From: Lachnospiraceae bacterium
GTDB lineage: Bacteria > Bacillota > Clostridia > Lachnospirales > Lachnospiraceae
DNA length: 64,000 bases
Assembly: GCA_022510745.1 (NCBI GenBank)
Contig: JAFLSY010000006.1
Span: forward strand, 1 to 64,000
Direction: 5' to 3'
Part shown: positions 42,328 through 50,906 of the stretch, in pieces
Numbering within the stretch: the stretch's first letter is position 1
Layout of the letters: each line of letters begins with the position of its first letter
Translations under genes and position numbers: made by a program
The notes under the pieces: generated by a model
Database searches by the model: none
What the model saw: the letters and a program-made list of their open reading frames with translations, nothing else
What the model was told of the DNA's origin: nothing

Positions 42328-43722
42328 TTAAAAGTTTTCCTGAAACGGAAGATAGATAAAAAAGATATTCTTCCCATCTGCTAGACGATATCCGATTTCT
42401 CCGCCATGTTTTTCGACGATCACTTTGGAGATTGCAAGCCCCAGCCCCGTACCGCCGTCGGTTTTACGGGTTCTGTCCCCACGCACAAAAGCGGTAAACA
42501 TCTGGGAGGCCAACGCTTCATCAATAGGCGCGCCGTCGTCGGATATCTCAACGGTAACATGAGCAGAATCTTTCCTGCAAAAAATGCCGATATATTTTCC
42601 CGATTTATTATATCGAAGAGCGTTGGAGAGCAGATTTGCAATGACGCGTGAAAACAAGCTGACATCTATATTTGTAGGAATATCATCTTCAGGAATGTCA
42701 ATGGAAAATGTAAAACCCGCGCCTGTAATTTCATCATAGTATTCCGCACAGATTTTTCGCAGGAACTCACAGATATTTACCGTTTCAAAAGTGGGCGCAT
42801 AATCCGGATTGTCCATTTTCAGCATAAAAAACATATCCTCACTCAGCGCGGCCACCCGCCCTGCCTTTAAATCAATGGTACGATAGTAATCGGGCTTCTT
42901 TTCATCGGATACCAAGCCTGCTTCCAAGGCATTGGCATAGCTTTTGATGGTGGCGATCGGTGTCTTGATATCATGGGAAAGCTCTAGGAGCATTTGATTT
43001 TTCTGGGCAATCAATCCGGCATTTTCCTGTTTCTGTTTTTCCAGTTCATTCGTCATGAGATTGAAGGCATCTACAATCTGTTCAAACTCCGCCTCCGTCT
43101 TAATGTCCAGAAATACCCCGCTTTCACCTGCTTTGATGCGTTCCATGCCTTCTGCCAGATGTTCCAGCGGTTTTTTGATTTTTCTGCGTAAATACAAGCT
43201 CATAAATAACACTTCCAAACCGGCGAGAAGAAAGAATATAACTAAAAATAATCTGGTAAGCCGGGAAGAGGGAGTAGAAGAGGCGTTATTTAAATCTAAG
43301 ACTATATTTACCTGAAAAATATCTCGCTCATACAGGCAAAGATAGTGGCCGTCTGCAGGCGCATCCATAAGAAAGCCGACAAAAGCATTATCACTGTCAG
43401 GAGAAAAGGAAAGCAGACTAAAAATTTCATCCTGCGTATACTGGTCTGCATTATTTTTCTTTTCACCGTAGACTTGAACCACTCGATATTCTGCATCCAG
43501 TTCTTCCAGCCAGCCGCCAATTTCCTGTACTATATCCAGATTTTGCAGTTTGCCGTTTTCGTCGACAACGTTATAGGGAAAGAGATTCTGCATGTTTCCC
43601 TGTGTAAAAGTTACAAGATCCAAAAGAAGACAGAGCAGAGCGGTAATGATCAAAAGGATGGGAAGGGAAACAAAGCAGATAATCAACTTTGTAAAAATGC
43701 GTTTTTTGAATTTAAATTTCAT
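42328..43722 (-). CDS. Sensor histidine kinase (module 3)
   Basis: 464 aa. Helices at about 12-35 and 158-178 enclose an extracellular sensor of about 120 residues, larger than in modules 1 and 2. HAMP, then HisKA histidine in LELSHDIKTPIATI, N box ANLLSNALRYN, and GGTGLGLAISK. Partner of the adjacent regulator (three bases apart). Last gene of the minus-strand operon. Confidence 0.9.
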   Translation of the reverse strand: MKFKFKKRIFTKLIICFVSLPILLIITALLCLLLDLVTFTQGNMQNLFPYNVVDENGKLQNLDIVQEIGGWLEELDAEYRVVQVYGEKKNNADQYTQDEIFSLLSFSPDSDNAFVGFLMDAPADGHYLCLYERDIFQVNIVLDLNNASSTPSSRLTRLFLVIFFLLAGLEVLFMSLYLRRKIKKPLEHLAEGMERIKAGESGVFLDIKTEAEFEQIVDAFNLMTNELEKQKQENAGLIAQKNQMLLELSHDIKTPIATIKSYANALEAGLVSDEKKPDYYRTIDLKAGRVAALSEDMFFMLKMDNPDYAPTFETVNICEFLRKICAEYYDEITGAGFTFSIDIPEDDIPTNIDVSLFSRVIANLLSNALRYNKSGKYIGIFCRKDSAHVTVEISDDGAPIDEALASQMFTAFVRGDRTRKTDGGTGLGLAISKVIVEKHGGEIGYRLADGKNIFFIYLPFQENF

Positions 43723-43725
43723 ATT

Positions 43726-44418
43726 TCAATCCCTTTCCATTTTATATCCCAATCCCTTTATGGTACGCAAAATTTTAGGCGATTTGGGATTATCCTCTAT
43801 TTTTGCCCGCAGGTTACTGATATGCACCATTATAGTATTGGCATCGGAAAGATAATTGTCCTCTCTGGCATATTGGAAAAGCTGCTGTTTTGTAAAAATC
43901 CGGCCTTTATTTTTAATAAGCAATTCCAGAATCAGGAATTCGGTTTTGGTAAGTTCAATAGGATGACCGCCCTTGGTGACGTTACCTTCGGATTTATTTA
44001 AAACAATATCAAAGCAATGGTAAATTTCTCCAGAAGAATTTCCTTCCGCATAGTCATAGCATCTGCGCAATTGGGCCTTGATCCGCGCAATGACTTCCAT
44101 GGGATTGTAGGGTTTAGTAATATAATCGTCCGCCCCCAGTTCAAGCCCCAGAATTTTATCATAGGCCTCCCCTCGGGCAGTCAGCATGATGGCGGGAATC
44201 TTACTCTCTTCCCGTATCTTTCGCAGTACCGCAAAGCCGTCCAGCCCAGGCATCATAATATCCAGAATAACCAAATGGGGATGCTCGCTTTTAAAAAGCT
44301 CCAAAGCGTTTACTCCGTTGTCCGCCTTGAGCAGTTTCATCTGCTCTCTTTCCGTATAAAGTTCCAATGCATTTAACAGTTCGATCTCATCGTCCGCAGC
44401 AAGGATTTTATATTCCAT
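43726..44418 (-). CDS. OmpR-family response regulator (module 3)
   Basis: 230 aa. Receiver: ADDE near the N-terminus, LVILDIMMPGLDG phospho-acceptor, KPYNPMEV. Winged helix: LTKTEFLILELLIKNKGRIF and TIMVHISNLRAKIED. Its ATG abuts the stop of the peptidase-like gene. A direct repeat upstream of the whole operon (46908-46924) has the 11-base spacing typical for binding of this regulator family. Confidence 0.92.
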   Translation of the reverse strand: MEYKILAADDEIELLNALELYTEREQMKLLKADNGVNALELFKSEHPHLVILDIMMPGLDGFAVLRKIREESKIPAIMLTARGEAYDKILGLELGADDYITKPYNPMEVIARIKAQLRRCYDYAEGNSSGEIYHCFDIVLNKSEGNVTKGGHPIELTKTEFLILELLIKNKGRIFTKQQLFQYAREDNYLSDANTIMVHISNLRAKIEDNPKSPKILRTIKGLGYKMERD

Positions 44419-45363
44419 TTATACACCTAGTTTCTCATAAATGATTTCTATGGGGGGCACCGAAAAATCATAGTGATCCTTCCAGTTCTCATCCAGCTTA
44501 TCCAAAATAAAACACTGAGCCATGCCGATTGAATAATATTTTTCCGTGCCCTTTGTATATTCCGCAATATTCGCCAGATATCTATCTGTGAAAGATTCTT
44601 CCTTCAGGAGTTTGAAGGCATTTGCTTCCACATATCTGGCAGTTCCTTCAACCGTGATATAGTAGGATTCTAATCTCCGTGTATTATCATCTAACAGGGC
44701 AATTCTTTCCTCTTCCAGTTTTTTATATTCTAACATGAGTGCACGCAGATTGTCAGTATCCGATTCTTTCAGTGCCTGAGATAATAGGTCGGACTGCTTT
44801 TCCCACAGAGCGACCGCCTGTATGTTGGCATCGTATTGCGAGACAATCAAGTTTTCTCCGAAATCTGCATCCTCAAATGAATGATTTCCGATAAGGGCAA
44901 GGATATTCTCCTTAAAATGCGTGAACTGCCAACAATGAAAGGCCTCATGCCATATAGTGGCTGCCTGCTCCGTGTTTTCATAATTTCCACCCATGAGTCC
45001 CACCAAATTGGACATGCGTTCTTTGGTAGGCACAAGGACTTCATAGTGGTCGTTCACATAGACCGCTGTAGCTGCAAAGGCATCCGTGTAGGGGGCCCTT
45101 TTCAGAACCTCATAAGAGCCATTTTGCCATGTTAATACATAATCAGATTTTCCGTCATTAAAGGCCATGGGATAGTCTGTGAGCATAAAATTCGGAAATC
45201 CTAAGTCGGACATTTCCTCCTGCAGTGAGAGTGCGGTTTCATAGCAGAGACGGTCCTCCTTTCCGAGACCGTGTGTTCCCGTGAGTAAGACGGAAGTAAA
45301 CAGCAAAATGCCGATCAAAGTAGCAACGATGATGGGGGCTGCCTTTTTATATTTATGATTCAT
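44419..45363 (-). CDS. Putative membrane-anchored zinc metallopeptidase in ABC/TCS operon
   Basis: 314 aa. One N-terminal helix (about 9-30) acts as signal anchor; the rest is predicted outside. IWHEAFHCWQ provides an HExxH zinc site at about 138-142, and EGTARYVEANAF near 240 is a plausible third-ligand helix. I do not know a named family. Its place between the ABC permease and the response regulator suggests it helps to degrade or process the peptide that the module senses or removes. That is inference; the protein might instead be a catalytically inactive sensor. Confidence 0.7.
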   Translation of the reverse strand: MNHKYKKAAPIIVATLIGILLFTSVLLTGTHGLGKEDRLCYETALSLQEEMSDLGFPNFMLTDYPMAFNDGKSDYVLTWQNGSYEVLKRAPYTDAFAATAVYVNDHYEVLVPTKERMSNLVGLMGGNYENTEQAATIWHEAFHCWQFTHFKENILALIGNHSFEDADFGENLIVSQYDANIQAVALWEKQSDLLSQALKESDTDNLRALMLEYKKLEEERIALLDDNTRRLESYYITVEGTARYVEANAFKLLKEESFTDRYLANIAEYTKGTEKYYSIGMAQCFILDKLDENWKDHYDFSVPPIEIIYEKLGV

Positions 45364-45408
45364 TTGAATTTTATACCTTTCTGCAAATTTTAAAAATTTA
45401 TTTATAAA

Positions 45409-46170
45409 TTACGCCTCCTTCTTCCTACTCAAAAGCAGGAGCACGAGAAAGATATAGGCAAAGAAAAGACCTTTTAATAAAATGTGAATATCCACATCGC
45501 CTCCCGTTAGAAAATTTCCTGCCTGCGCCTGAATGCCGTTTAGATCAGGAATGATATAGAGCAGGACTCCTAACATTTTTCCGGAAAATCCTCCCAAAAT
45601 GTTTTTGACCAAATCCAGTACGGAGTACAAAATACCGGCAATCATGACGAAGGCGCTGACAGTACCTGCCGCGTAACGGGGCAGCAGAACGCTCAGCCAG
45701 CCCGTCAAAAGACTTATAATGCACACACAGAGGGAAGAGATCAAATAGGCGGGAAGAATACGCCATAAGTCGGTACCGTAATTTTTCATTAACAGGTAGA
45801 TCAAAACTGCAGCATACAAGATCAATTCCGAGAGCATGGCGGAAAGGATATTCGCGGCTGTCAGATAACTATGATATTCTGCCTGAGAAACACCCCTGAT
45901 CCATATCAGATGACTGGTACGCCGCTCATATTCATTGGGGATTGTACCAAGGCCGATAATGACTGCCAAAGCGCAGCTTAGAGCGTTTATCAGCGTGAGG
46001 AGAATCGGTGCCAGCATCCGATAGTCCGTAACCGCAACGCCGCCAATGGAGACAGTTGCGCCACCGGTAGAGAACAGCATAAGAATAAAAATACCGATTA
46101 TCGCAGATATGTAAAATACTCTTTGGCGGACTTTTTCTTTTAGCGCCGTAAACATAATGATTGTTCTCAC
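45409..46170 (-). CDS. ABC-2 type transporter permease (module 3)
   Basis: 253 aa, six membrane helices (about 15-37, 48-72, 100-125, 135-165, 170-190, 225-245). Layout is the ABC-2 permease type found with BcrA/LanF-like ATPases in bacteriocin self-protection and bacitracin export. GTG start overlaps the ATPase stop (GTGA), with GGAGG upstream. A segment after the first helix (FSTGGATVSIGGVAVTDYR) is probably extracellular. Confidence 0.82.
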   Translation of the reverse strand: MRTIIMFTALKEKVRQRVFYISAIIGIFILMLFSTGGATVSIGGVAVTDYRMLAPILLTLINALSCALAVIIGLGTIPNEYERRTSHLIWIRGVSQAEYHSYLTAANILSAMLSELILYAAVLIYLLMKNYGTDLWRILPAYLISSLCVCIISLLTGWLSVLLPRYAAGTVSAFVMIAGILYSVLDLVKNILGGFSGKMLGVLLYIIPDLNGIQAQAGNFLTGGDVDIHILLKGLFFAYIFLVLLLLSRKKEA

Positions 46171-46847
46171 CCTATATTTCCTCCTACCGCTTCCATAAAA
46201 ATTTCCTGTAAATTTTTCCCAGCATATTCCGACTTATCCCATGTTCCGACAGTCACCCCTTCTTTCATCACGATGCCCCTGTCGCAGAGCTGCTCCACGT
46301 CATTTAGAATGTGAGAGTTTAATATAATGGTTTTGCCGGCCTCTTTAAGTCTGCTGATAAGGCCTAAGATTTCCATTCTGCCGAGGGTATCCAGACCCGC
46401 GGTGGGCTCATCTAAAATCAGCATATCCGGGTCACCCAAAAGCGACTGTGCTACGGCAAGCCGTTGGAGCATTCCCTTGGAATAGTGACGCACCTTGGTT
46501 CTGTCTGCTTCAAGTCCTACCGTACTGAGCAGCCGTGAGATTTCTTCTTTACGCTCCTCCTTGGACAGACCTTGTACCGCGGCATAGTACTCCAGTGTTT
46601 CCCTGCCTGTTAAAAAGGGCTGAAAATAAGGGGTGTCGGGAGAATAACCGATTTTTAATTTTGTATCCAGCCGGATTTCTCCGCCGGTTGGCTTTACCAA
46701 ACCCAGTATCATTTTTATGGTTGTGGTTTTTCCCGCACCGTTGCTCCCTAACAAGGCAAAAACTTCACCGGGATGCACGTAAAAATTTAAATTATTTACT
46801 ACACATTTTTTCTTGTAGAATTTTGTGAGATTTATACATTCAAGCAT
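46167..46847 (-). CDS. ABC transporter ATP-binding protein (module 3)
   Basis: 226 aa. Walker A GSNGAGKT, signature YSKGMLQRL, Walker B LILDEPTAGLDTLG, H-loop LNSHILND. BcrA/LanF-type ATPase, a different subfamily from the modules 1 and 2 ATPases. First gene of the operon ATPase-permease-peptidase-regulator-kinase. AAGGAGGAATAATTC precedes the ATG. The promoter has a good TATACT but a poor -35, as expected if activated by the regulator. Confidence 0.92.
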   Translation of the reverse strand: MLECINLTKFYKKKCVVNNLNFYVHPGEVFALLGSNGAGKTTTIKMILGLVKPTGGEIRLDTKLKIGYSPDTPYFQPFLTGRETLEYYAAVQGLSKEERKEEISRLLSTVGLEADRTKVRHYSKGMLQRLAVAQSLLGDPDMLILDEPTAGLDTLGRMEILGLISRLKEAGKTIILNSHILNDVEQLCDRGIVMKEGVTVGTWDKSEYAGKNLQEIFMEAVGGNIG

Positions 46848-46869
46848 GAATTATTCCTCCTTATGGCCC

Positions 46870-46924
46870 AGTATAAAATGCCATGCTAAAGAGGGGATAA
46901 AGCCAAGCTTAAGATTAGCTTAAG
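46870..46924 (-). promoter_or_regulatory. Activator-type promoter of module 3 with TTAAG direct repeats
   Basis: Minus strand: direct repeat TTAAG-N6-TTAAG within 46924-46908 (11-base period), then TATACT (46875-46870) 32 bases downstream. No proper -35 hexamer is seen. This fits an OmpR-family regulator bound around -45 to -61 and activating its own operon. Confidence 0.55.
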
Positions 46925-46935
46925 TTTTTGCGGGA

Positions 46936-46964
46936 TTGCAAACAAATGCTTTTTATACTATTAT
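46936..46964 (+). promoter_or_regulatory. Candidate promoter of the GH5 gene
   Basis: TTGCAA (46936-46941), 17-base spacer, TATTAT (46959-46964). It is divergent to the module 3 promoter and close to its direct repeat, so the regulator might affect both directions. Confidence 0.5.
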
Positions 46965-46997
46965 TTATTTATAAATAAAGCATGGAAAGGCGGTATC

Positions 46998-47951
46998 ATG
47001 ATGTTAAAATGTAATGGTTTTTACAGAGGTATCAATTTGGGCGGCTGGTTATCCCAATGTGATTACAGCGAAGAGAGACTGAATCATTTTATTACCGAGC
47101 CGGATTTTGAAAAAATTGCTTCATGGGGACTGGACCATGTGCGTATTCCCATTGATTACAATGTTTTGGAAAACGAGGACGGCAGCTATAAGGCCGATGG
47201 TTTTGCACGGATTGAAAAGGCACTGGAATCTGCTAAAAAGTATGGATTAAATGTGGTTATAGACTTGCATAAGACGGCTGGATTTTCCTTTGATGACGGA
47301 GAGGAAGAAAGCGGATTTTTCGAAAATGAAAAACTGCAGGAGCGTTTTTACAGACTGTGGGAGGAACTTGCAAAGCATTTTGGAAAATATGCAGACAGGG
47401 TGGCATTTGAACTGCTGAATGAAATTACGGAGCAGCGTTTTATTGATGCATGGAACAAAATATCCTATGAATGTATCAGACGGATCCGCAGCTATGCACC
47501 CGATACGATCATTCTGGTAGGCAGCTACGGAAATAACAGCGCTTGGGCAGTGGAAGAATTGGCAAAACCCTACGATGATAAAGTGATTTATAATTTCCAC
47601 TGCTATGAGCCCCTTGCATATACGCATCAGGGTGCGTATTGGGCGAAGCAGCTGGACCAAAACGCAAGATACCGTTTTGAGGAAATGGATATCACGTCGG
47701 AGTATTTTGAGAAACTCTTTCTCCCTGCTTTGGAAAAAGCAAAAAGTTACGGGATTTCTGTTTACTGCGGCGAATACGGCGTGATTGACAGGGTGGATCC
47801 GAAGGATGCAGTGAAATGGTTTAAAGTCATTAACAGCGTTTTTGAAAAGTATGGTATTGCCAGAGCAGTCTGGAGTTATAAAGAAATGGACTTCGGAGTT
47901 TCGGACGGCCGTATGGATGAGATCCGGGATGAGCTGATCAAATATCTCTAA
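46998..47951 (+). CDS. Glycoside hydrolase family 5, intracellular glucanase/glucosidase-like
   Basis: 317 aa single TIM barrel. FYRGINLGGWL opens the domain, VRIPIDYNVL follows, the acid/base glutamate is in FELLNEITE and the nucleophile in VYCGEYGVIDR; HCYEPLAYTHQG lies between. No signal peptide, so it probably acts on oligosaccharides after uptake. Specificity (beta-1,4-glucan, beta-mannan or another linkage) cannot be decided by eye. AAAGGCGG ribosome site. Confidence 0.9.
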   Translation: MMLKCNGFYRGINLGGWLSQCDYSEERLNHFITEPDFEKIASWGLDHVRIPIDYNVLENEDGSYKADGFARIEKALESAKKYGLNVVIDLHKTAGFSFDDGEEESGFFENEKLQERFYRLWEELAKHFGKYADRVAFELLNEITEQRFIDAWNKISYECIRRIRSYAPDTIILVGSYGNNSAWAVEELAKPYDDKVIYNFHCYEPLAYTHQGAYWAKQLDQNARYRFEEMDITSEYFEKLFLPALEKAKSYGISVYCGEYGVIDRVDPKDAVKWFKVINSVFEKYGIARAVWSYKEMDFGVSDGRMDEIRDELIKYL

Positions 47952-47997
47952 GGATAGGTGGCGTATAAACCCATCTTTATAAAAAGGAGGAAATGGG

Positions 47998-48480
47998 ATG
48001 AAGAAATTTGCGATGGTTTTCATGTTATCAATAGTACTTGCATTATGTGGATGCGGCAATACACCCAGTATCGATGTTGTACAAGAGGGACCGTATGGTG
48101 AGATTAAGATATCCCTGCCTGAAGGATGGAGTTATGAAACATACGCTGCTGACAATGATTCGGAATATGCGACCTATGGAATTCATTTTTACCCGGAGAA
48201 TGCAACCGACGGCTATGTAGATATTTCGTATACAGACGCTTTTGGCGTTTGCGGAACAGGGCTTGTGGTACAAGTTACAACTCTTGCGGGAAATTCAGCT
48301 GAAATAGGTACTTATGGCAATAATGATTATTGGTCTTATATTTCTTTTAGAGGAGAATATAAGGGATTGGTAGCAACAACAAATGATGTAATGGACTGGT
48401 GGGATGGGTATGATGAGCAGGTATTAGATATTCTTGATACCTTATCGTTTAGTCCGAACGTTGACGAAGCAGCACGGTAA
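47998..48480 (+). CDS. Putative lipoprotein, 160 aa
   Basis: A lipoprotein signal peptide: MKKFAMVFMLSIVLALCGCG, with cysteines at 17 and 19 as possible lipidation sites. The mature part has no recognised domain; it resembles small secreted proteins with a Trp-rich middle (DYWSYISFRGEYKG) and ends acidic. AAAAAGGAGG ribosome site. The GNAT gene follows 12 bases after the stop and probably shares its transcript. Confidence 0.72.
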   Translation: MKKFAMVFMLSIVLALCGCGNTPSIDVVQEGPYGEIKISLPEGWSYETYAADNDSEYATYGIHFYPENATDGYVDISYTDAFGVCGTGLVVQVTTLAGNSAEIGTYGNNDYWSYISFRGEYKGLVATTNDVMDWWDGYDEQVLDILDTLSFSPNVDEAAR

Positions 48481-48492
48481 TAAGGATCAGCA

Positions 48493-48945
48493 ATGGAAGT
48501 TAAAGAGTTTTACAGTGTAGAAGACAAAAAATATTGGATTGATCAGATTAAGAAGAGTGACTGGGCAGCAGGCCAATTTCTGTATGAATTATTAAGTAAG
48601 AACCAATTAAAAGATTTATGTGGTGAAACAACAAAAGTATTTCTGTTGACGGACGGCGAGCAGTTAATTTCATTCTGTACCCTTGCAGAACTGGATGATG
48701 TTAGAGATACCGATATCGGTCCATGGATAGGGTTTGTATATACTTTTCCGCAATTTAGAGGACATCGATATATGGGAATTCTTTTAAACTCTGCATATGA
48801 AACTGCTAAGGCAGATGGGGCCGGGCAGATTTATATTTCAACCGGAGAAACCGGGTTGTATGAGAAGTACGGATATTCCTTTTATCAAATGATGAAGGAT
48901 ATGAATGGCGAGGATTCCAGAGTGTATAAAAAAGAAATTTCATAG
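48493..48945 (+). CDS. GNAT family N-acetyltransferase
   Basis: 150 aa. The acetyl-CoA site is TFPQFRGHRYMGILLNSA (the R/Q-x2-G-x-G/A loop in the form RGHRYMG), followed by the late YISTGETGLYEKYGYSF strand-helix pair typical of this superfamily. Substrate unknown. AAGGATCAG ribosome site; 12 bases after the lipoprotein gene and nine bases before the HAD gene, so likely part of one transcript. Confidence 0.82.
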   Translation: MEVKEFYSVEDKKYWIDQIKKSDWAAGQFLYELLSKNQLKDLCGETTKVFLLTDGEQLISFCTLAELDDVRDTDIGPWIGFVYTFPQFRGHRYMGILLNSAYETAKADGAGQIYISTGETGLYEKYGYSFYQMMKDMNGEDSRVYKKEIS

Positions 48946-48954
48946 GGGGTATAT

Positions 48955-49773
48955 ATGAAAGTATTGTATGTATCGGATTTGGACGGCACTTTACTGCGCA
49001 GTGACGAAAAAACCTCTGTATATACCAATCAGGTAATCAATGAATTAACTGAAAAAGGAATGCTTTTTTCTTATGCGACGGCAAGATCCTTTTCTACTGC
49101 AACGAAAGTAACAAAGGGGTTGAATGCCCCGATACCTATCATTACATATAACGGTGCGGTCATATTAAAAAATGACACATATGACATAATAGCAAAAAAT
49201 ACTTTTACGGGAGAAGAAAAAGATGAAATTTTAAATGTGCTTCTGTCCCGAACTGTCTATCCCATTGTCTATGCATTTATATCCGAAAAAGAAAAGTTCT
49301 CCTATGTTCCAAAGAAATGTAATGCTGCCACAAGGGAATTTCTGCTCACTCGAAAAGGTGACGCAAGAGATAATCCTGTGGAGCTTATCAGTGATTTAGG
49401 CATGGGGGATGTTTTTTATTTTACATGTATTGATGAATATGAAAAATTAGAACCGCTTTATTTTGAGTTCAAAGAGAAATATCATTGTATTTTTCAAAAG
49501 GATATTTACAGCGGAGAGCAGTGGCTGGAAATTGTACCCAAGTCGGTTTCAAAAGCAAATGCTATCCTGCAGCTAAAGGAATATCTGGGTATTGATTATA
49601 TAATCGCATTCGGGGACGGCAAAAATGATATAGATATGTTTGAAATAGCAGACGAGGCCTATGCCGTGGAAAATGCGGTGGATGAATTAAAAGCCTTAGC
49701 GACCGGTGTTATTGGCAGTAATGATTCCGACGGTGTTGCCAAGTGGCTTGAAGAGAGGAGTGGTATTTTATGA
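48955..49773 (+). CDS. Cof-type HAD phosphatase
   Basis: 272 aa. Catalytic motif I VSDLDGTLLRSD, motif II YATARS, motif III lysine in SKANAILQLKEYLG, motif IV FGDGKNDIDMFEIA; the cap domain type and length match the Cof/IIB group that dephosphorylates sugar phosphates and cofactors such as flavin or pyridoxal phosphates. Stop overlaps the next GNAT gene by ATGA (49770-49773). Confidence 0.9.
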   Translation: MKVLYVSDLDGTLLRSDEKTSVYTNQVINELTEKGMLFSYATARSFSTATKVTKGLNAPIPIITYNGAVILKNDTYDIIAKNTFTGEEKDEILNVLLSRTVYPIVYAFISEKEKFSYVPKKCNAATREFLLTRKGDARDNPVELISDLGMGDVFYFTCIDEYEKLEPLYFEFKEKYHCIFQKDIYSGEQWLEIVPKSVSKANAILQLKEYLGIDYIIAFGDGKNDIDMFEIADEAYAVENAVDELKALATGVIGSNDSDGVAKWLEERSGIL

Positions 49774-50204
49774 TCAGAGAAATATCGGATAAGGATTACG
49801 AAGGGCTTATGAGGTTATATATGCAGCTCCATAATAACCCGTTCCCCCAAAAAGATGATGCCATGATAAAGCTGTGGAATACCATTTTAGAGGATGAGGA
49901 TCATCACATTATTGTGGCGGAGGAAGACGGCAAAATAGTAGCTTCCTGCGTATGCGTTATTATTCCCAATCTTACCCACAATCAGCAGCCATATGCATTT
50001 ATTGAAAATGTGATCACAGATTCAGAATATCGCAAAAGAGGACTTGCTACAGCCTGTCTTGATTATGCAAAAGAAATTGCCATAAAAGAAAACTGCTATA
50101 AGCTGATGCTGTTGACCGATTCCAAAGAAGAAAGTACTTTGCATTTTTATGAACAGGCAGGTTATAACCGAAAGGATAAGACTGCTTTTATTCAGTGGAT
50201 ATAA
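49770..50204 (+). CDS. GNAT family N-acetyltransferase
   Basis: 144 aa. Typical core: IVAEEDGKIVASCVCV, FIENVITDSEYRKRGLATACLDYA (acetyl-CoA loop RKRGLA), KLMLLTDSKEESTLHFYEQAGY. Substrate unknown. Translationally coupled to the HAD phosphatase by an ATGA overlap. Confidence 0.86.
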   Translation: MIREISDKDYEGLMRLYMQLHNNPFPQKDDAMIKLWNTILEDEDHHIIVAEEDGKIVASCVCVIIPNLTHNQQPYAFIENVITDSEYRKRGLATACLDYAKEIAIKENCYKLMLLTDSKEESTLHFYEQAGYNRKDKTAFIQWI

Positions 50205-50255
50205 ATCGGTCTGCAAAAGGAAGTAAATTAGGGTTAATAGATTGGAGATGAAATC

Positions 50256-50753
50256 ATGATACTATTTATAGAGTGTATTATTGGATGTATTCTATTTGGC
50301 ACCGGCATTGTTGGATCTGTGTTGGTTAATAAAACAATGTGGCTGCATGAATATGCACCGGCTGTACGTGAAGAATTTTTACGTTTGCATCCGGAGTATA
50401 TAAAAACACCTCAAAAGTCAAATAATATTGGGCTGGTCACTGCCAAGATCATTGTCAGCATACTATTTATTATTTTGCTATCAGCTATGGTTTATATAGC
50501 CGGTGCAAAGAATTTTGTTTCGGCATTTGGAAAGTGCTATATCATTTGGTCTGTGGTAAATTGGTTTGATGTTTTTGTTTTGGATATAGGAATCCTTGCA
50601 AATTGGAAAGAAGTCAGATTGCCGGGAACAGAGCATATGGATAAAGAATACCGCTCAAACAATAAAAAGAGTATTATTGAGGGTTTTATTGGAGCGGGAT
50701 TAGGGATTGTGATTTCAATAATAGTCGGATGTGTAATTGCTGGGTTATGCTGA
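50256..50753 (+). CDS. Unknown membrane protein, 165 aa
   Basis: Family not recognised. Four hydrophobic helices: about 4-24, 61-82, 90-112 and 142-164, with two hydrophilic loops (PAVREEFLRLHPEYIKTPQK and a NWKEVRLPGTEHMDKEYRSN segment). TTGGAGATG ribosome region upstream. An imperfect AAGGGAA/TTCCCTT hairpin lies after the stop (around 50778-50811). Confidence 0.7.
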   Translation: MILFIECIIGCILFGTGIVGSVLVNKTMWLHEYAPAVREEFLRLHPEYIKTPQKSNNIGLVTAKIIVSILFIILLSAMVYIAGAKNFVSAFGKCYIIWSVVNWFDVFVLDIGILANWKEVRLPGTEHMDKEYRSNNKKSIIEGFIGAGLGIVISIIVGCVIAGLC

Positions 50754-50805
50754 TAAAAGGAATCATTTTATAATGAAAAGGGAAGCGGCTTGCCTGAGAA
50801 CCCTT

Positions 50806-50906
50806 TCCCTTAAAATGCATACTTCTTTAAGGGAAAACAACTCTTGGATGTTGATTATCCCCTTAAAATATGATAATATTTAAGGGAAAGAGAGGCATTT
50901 AAGGGA
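50806..50906 (+). promoter_or_regulatory. Array of five TTTAAGGG boxes over the fic promoter and start
   Basis: Copies at 50806-50814 (inverted), 50826-50834, 50860-50867 (inverted), 50879-50887 and 50898-50906. Starts of neighbours are about 19-20 bases apart except for one wider gap. A promoter TTGATT-N17-TAATAT (50851-50879) runs through boxes 3 and 4, and box 5 touches the ATG at 50907. The Fic protein has a C-terminal helix-turn-helix, so self-repression is likely. Confidence 0.7.

Noticed and set aside
43345..44001. 218-codon plus-strand open frame
   Set aside because: Antisense to the kinase and regulator of module 3; no ribosome site.
47247..48059. 270-codon minus-strand open frame
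   Set aside because: Antisense to the GH5 gene and the lipoprotein signal peptide; His/Phe-rich composition typical of shadow frames.
50806..50906. CRISPR-like repeats
   Set aside because: The repeated unit is only 8-9 bases, in both orientations, with unequal spacing; a promoter and a start codon are within it, so operators explain it better.
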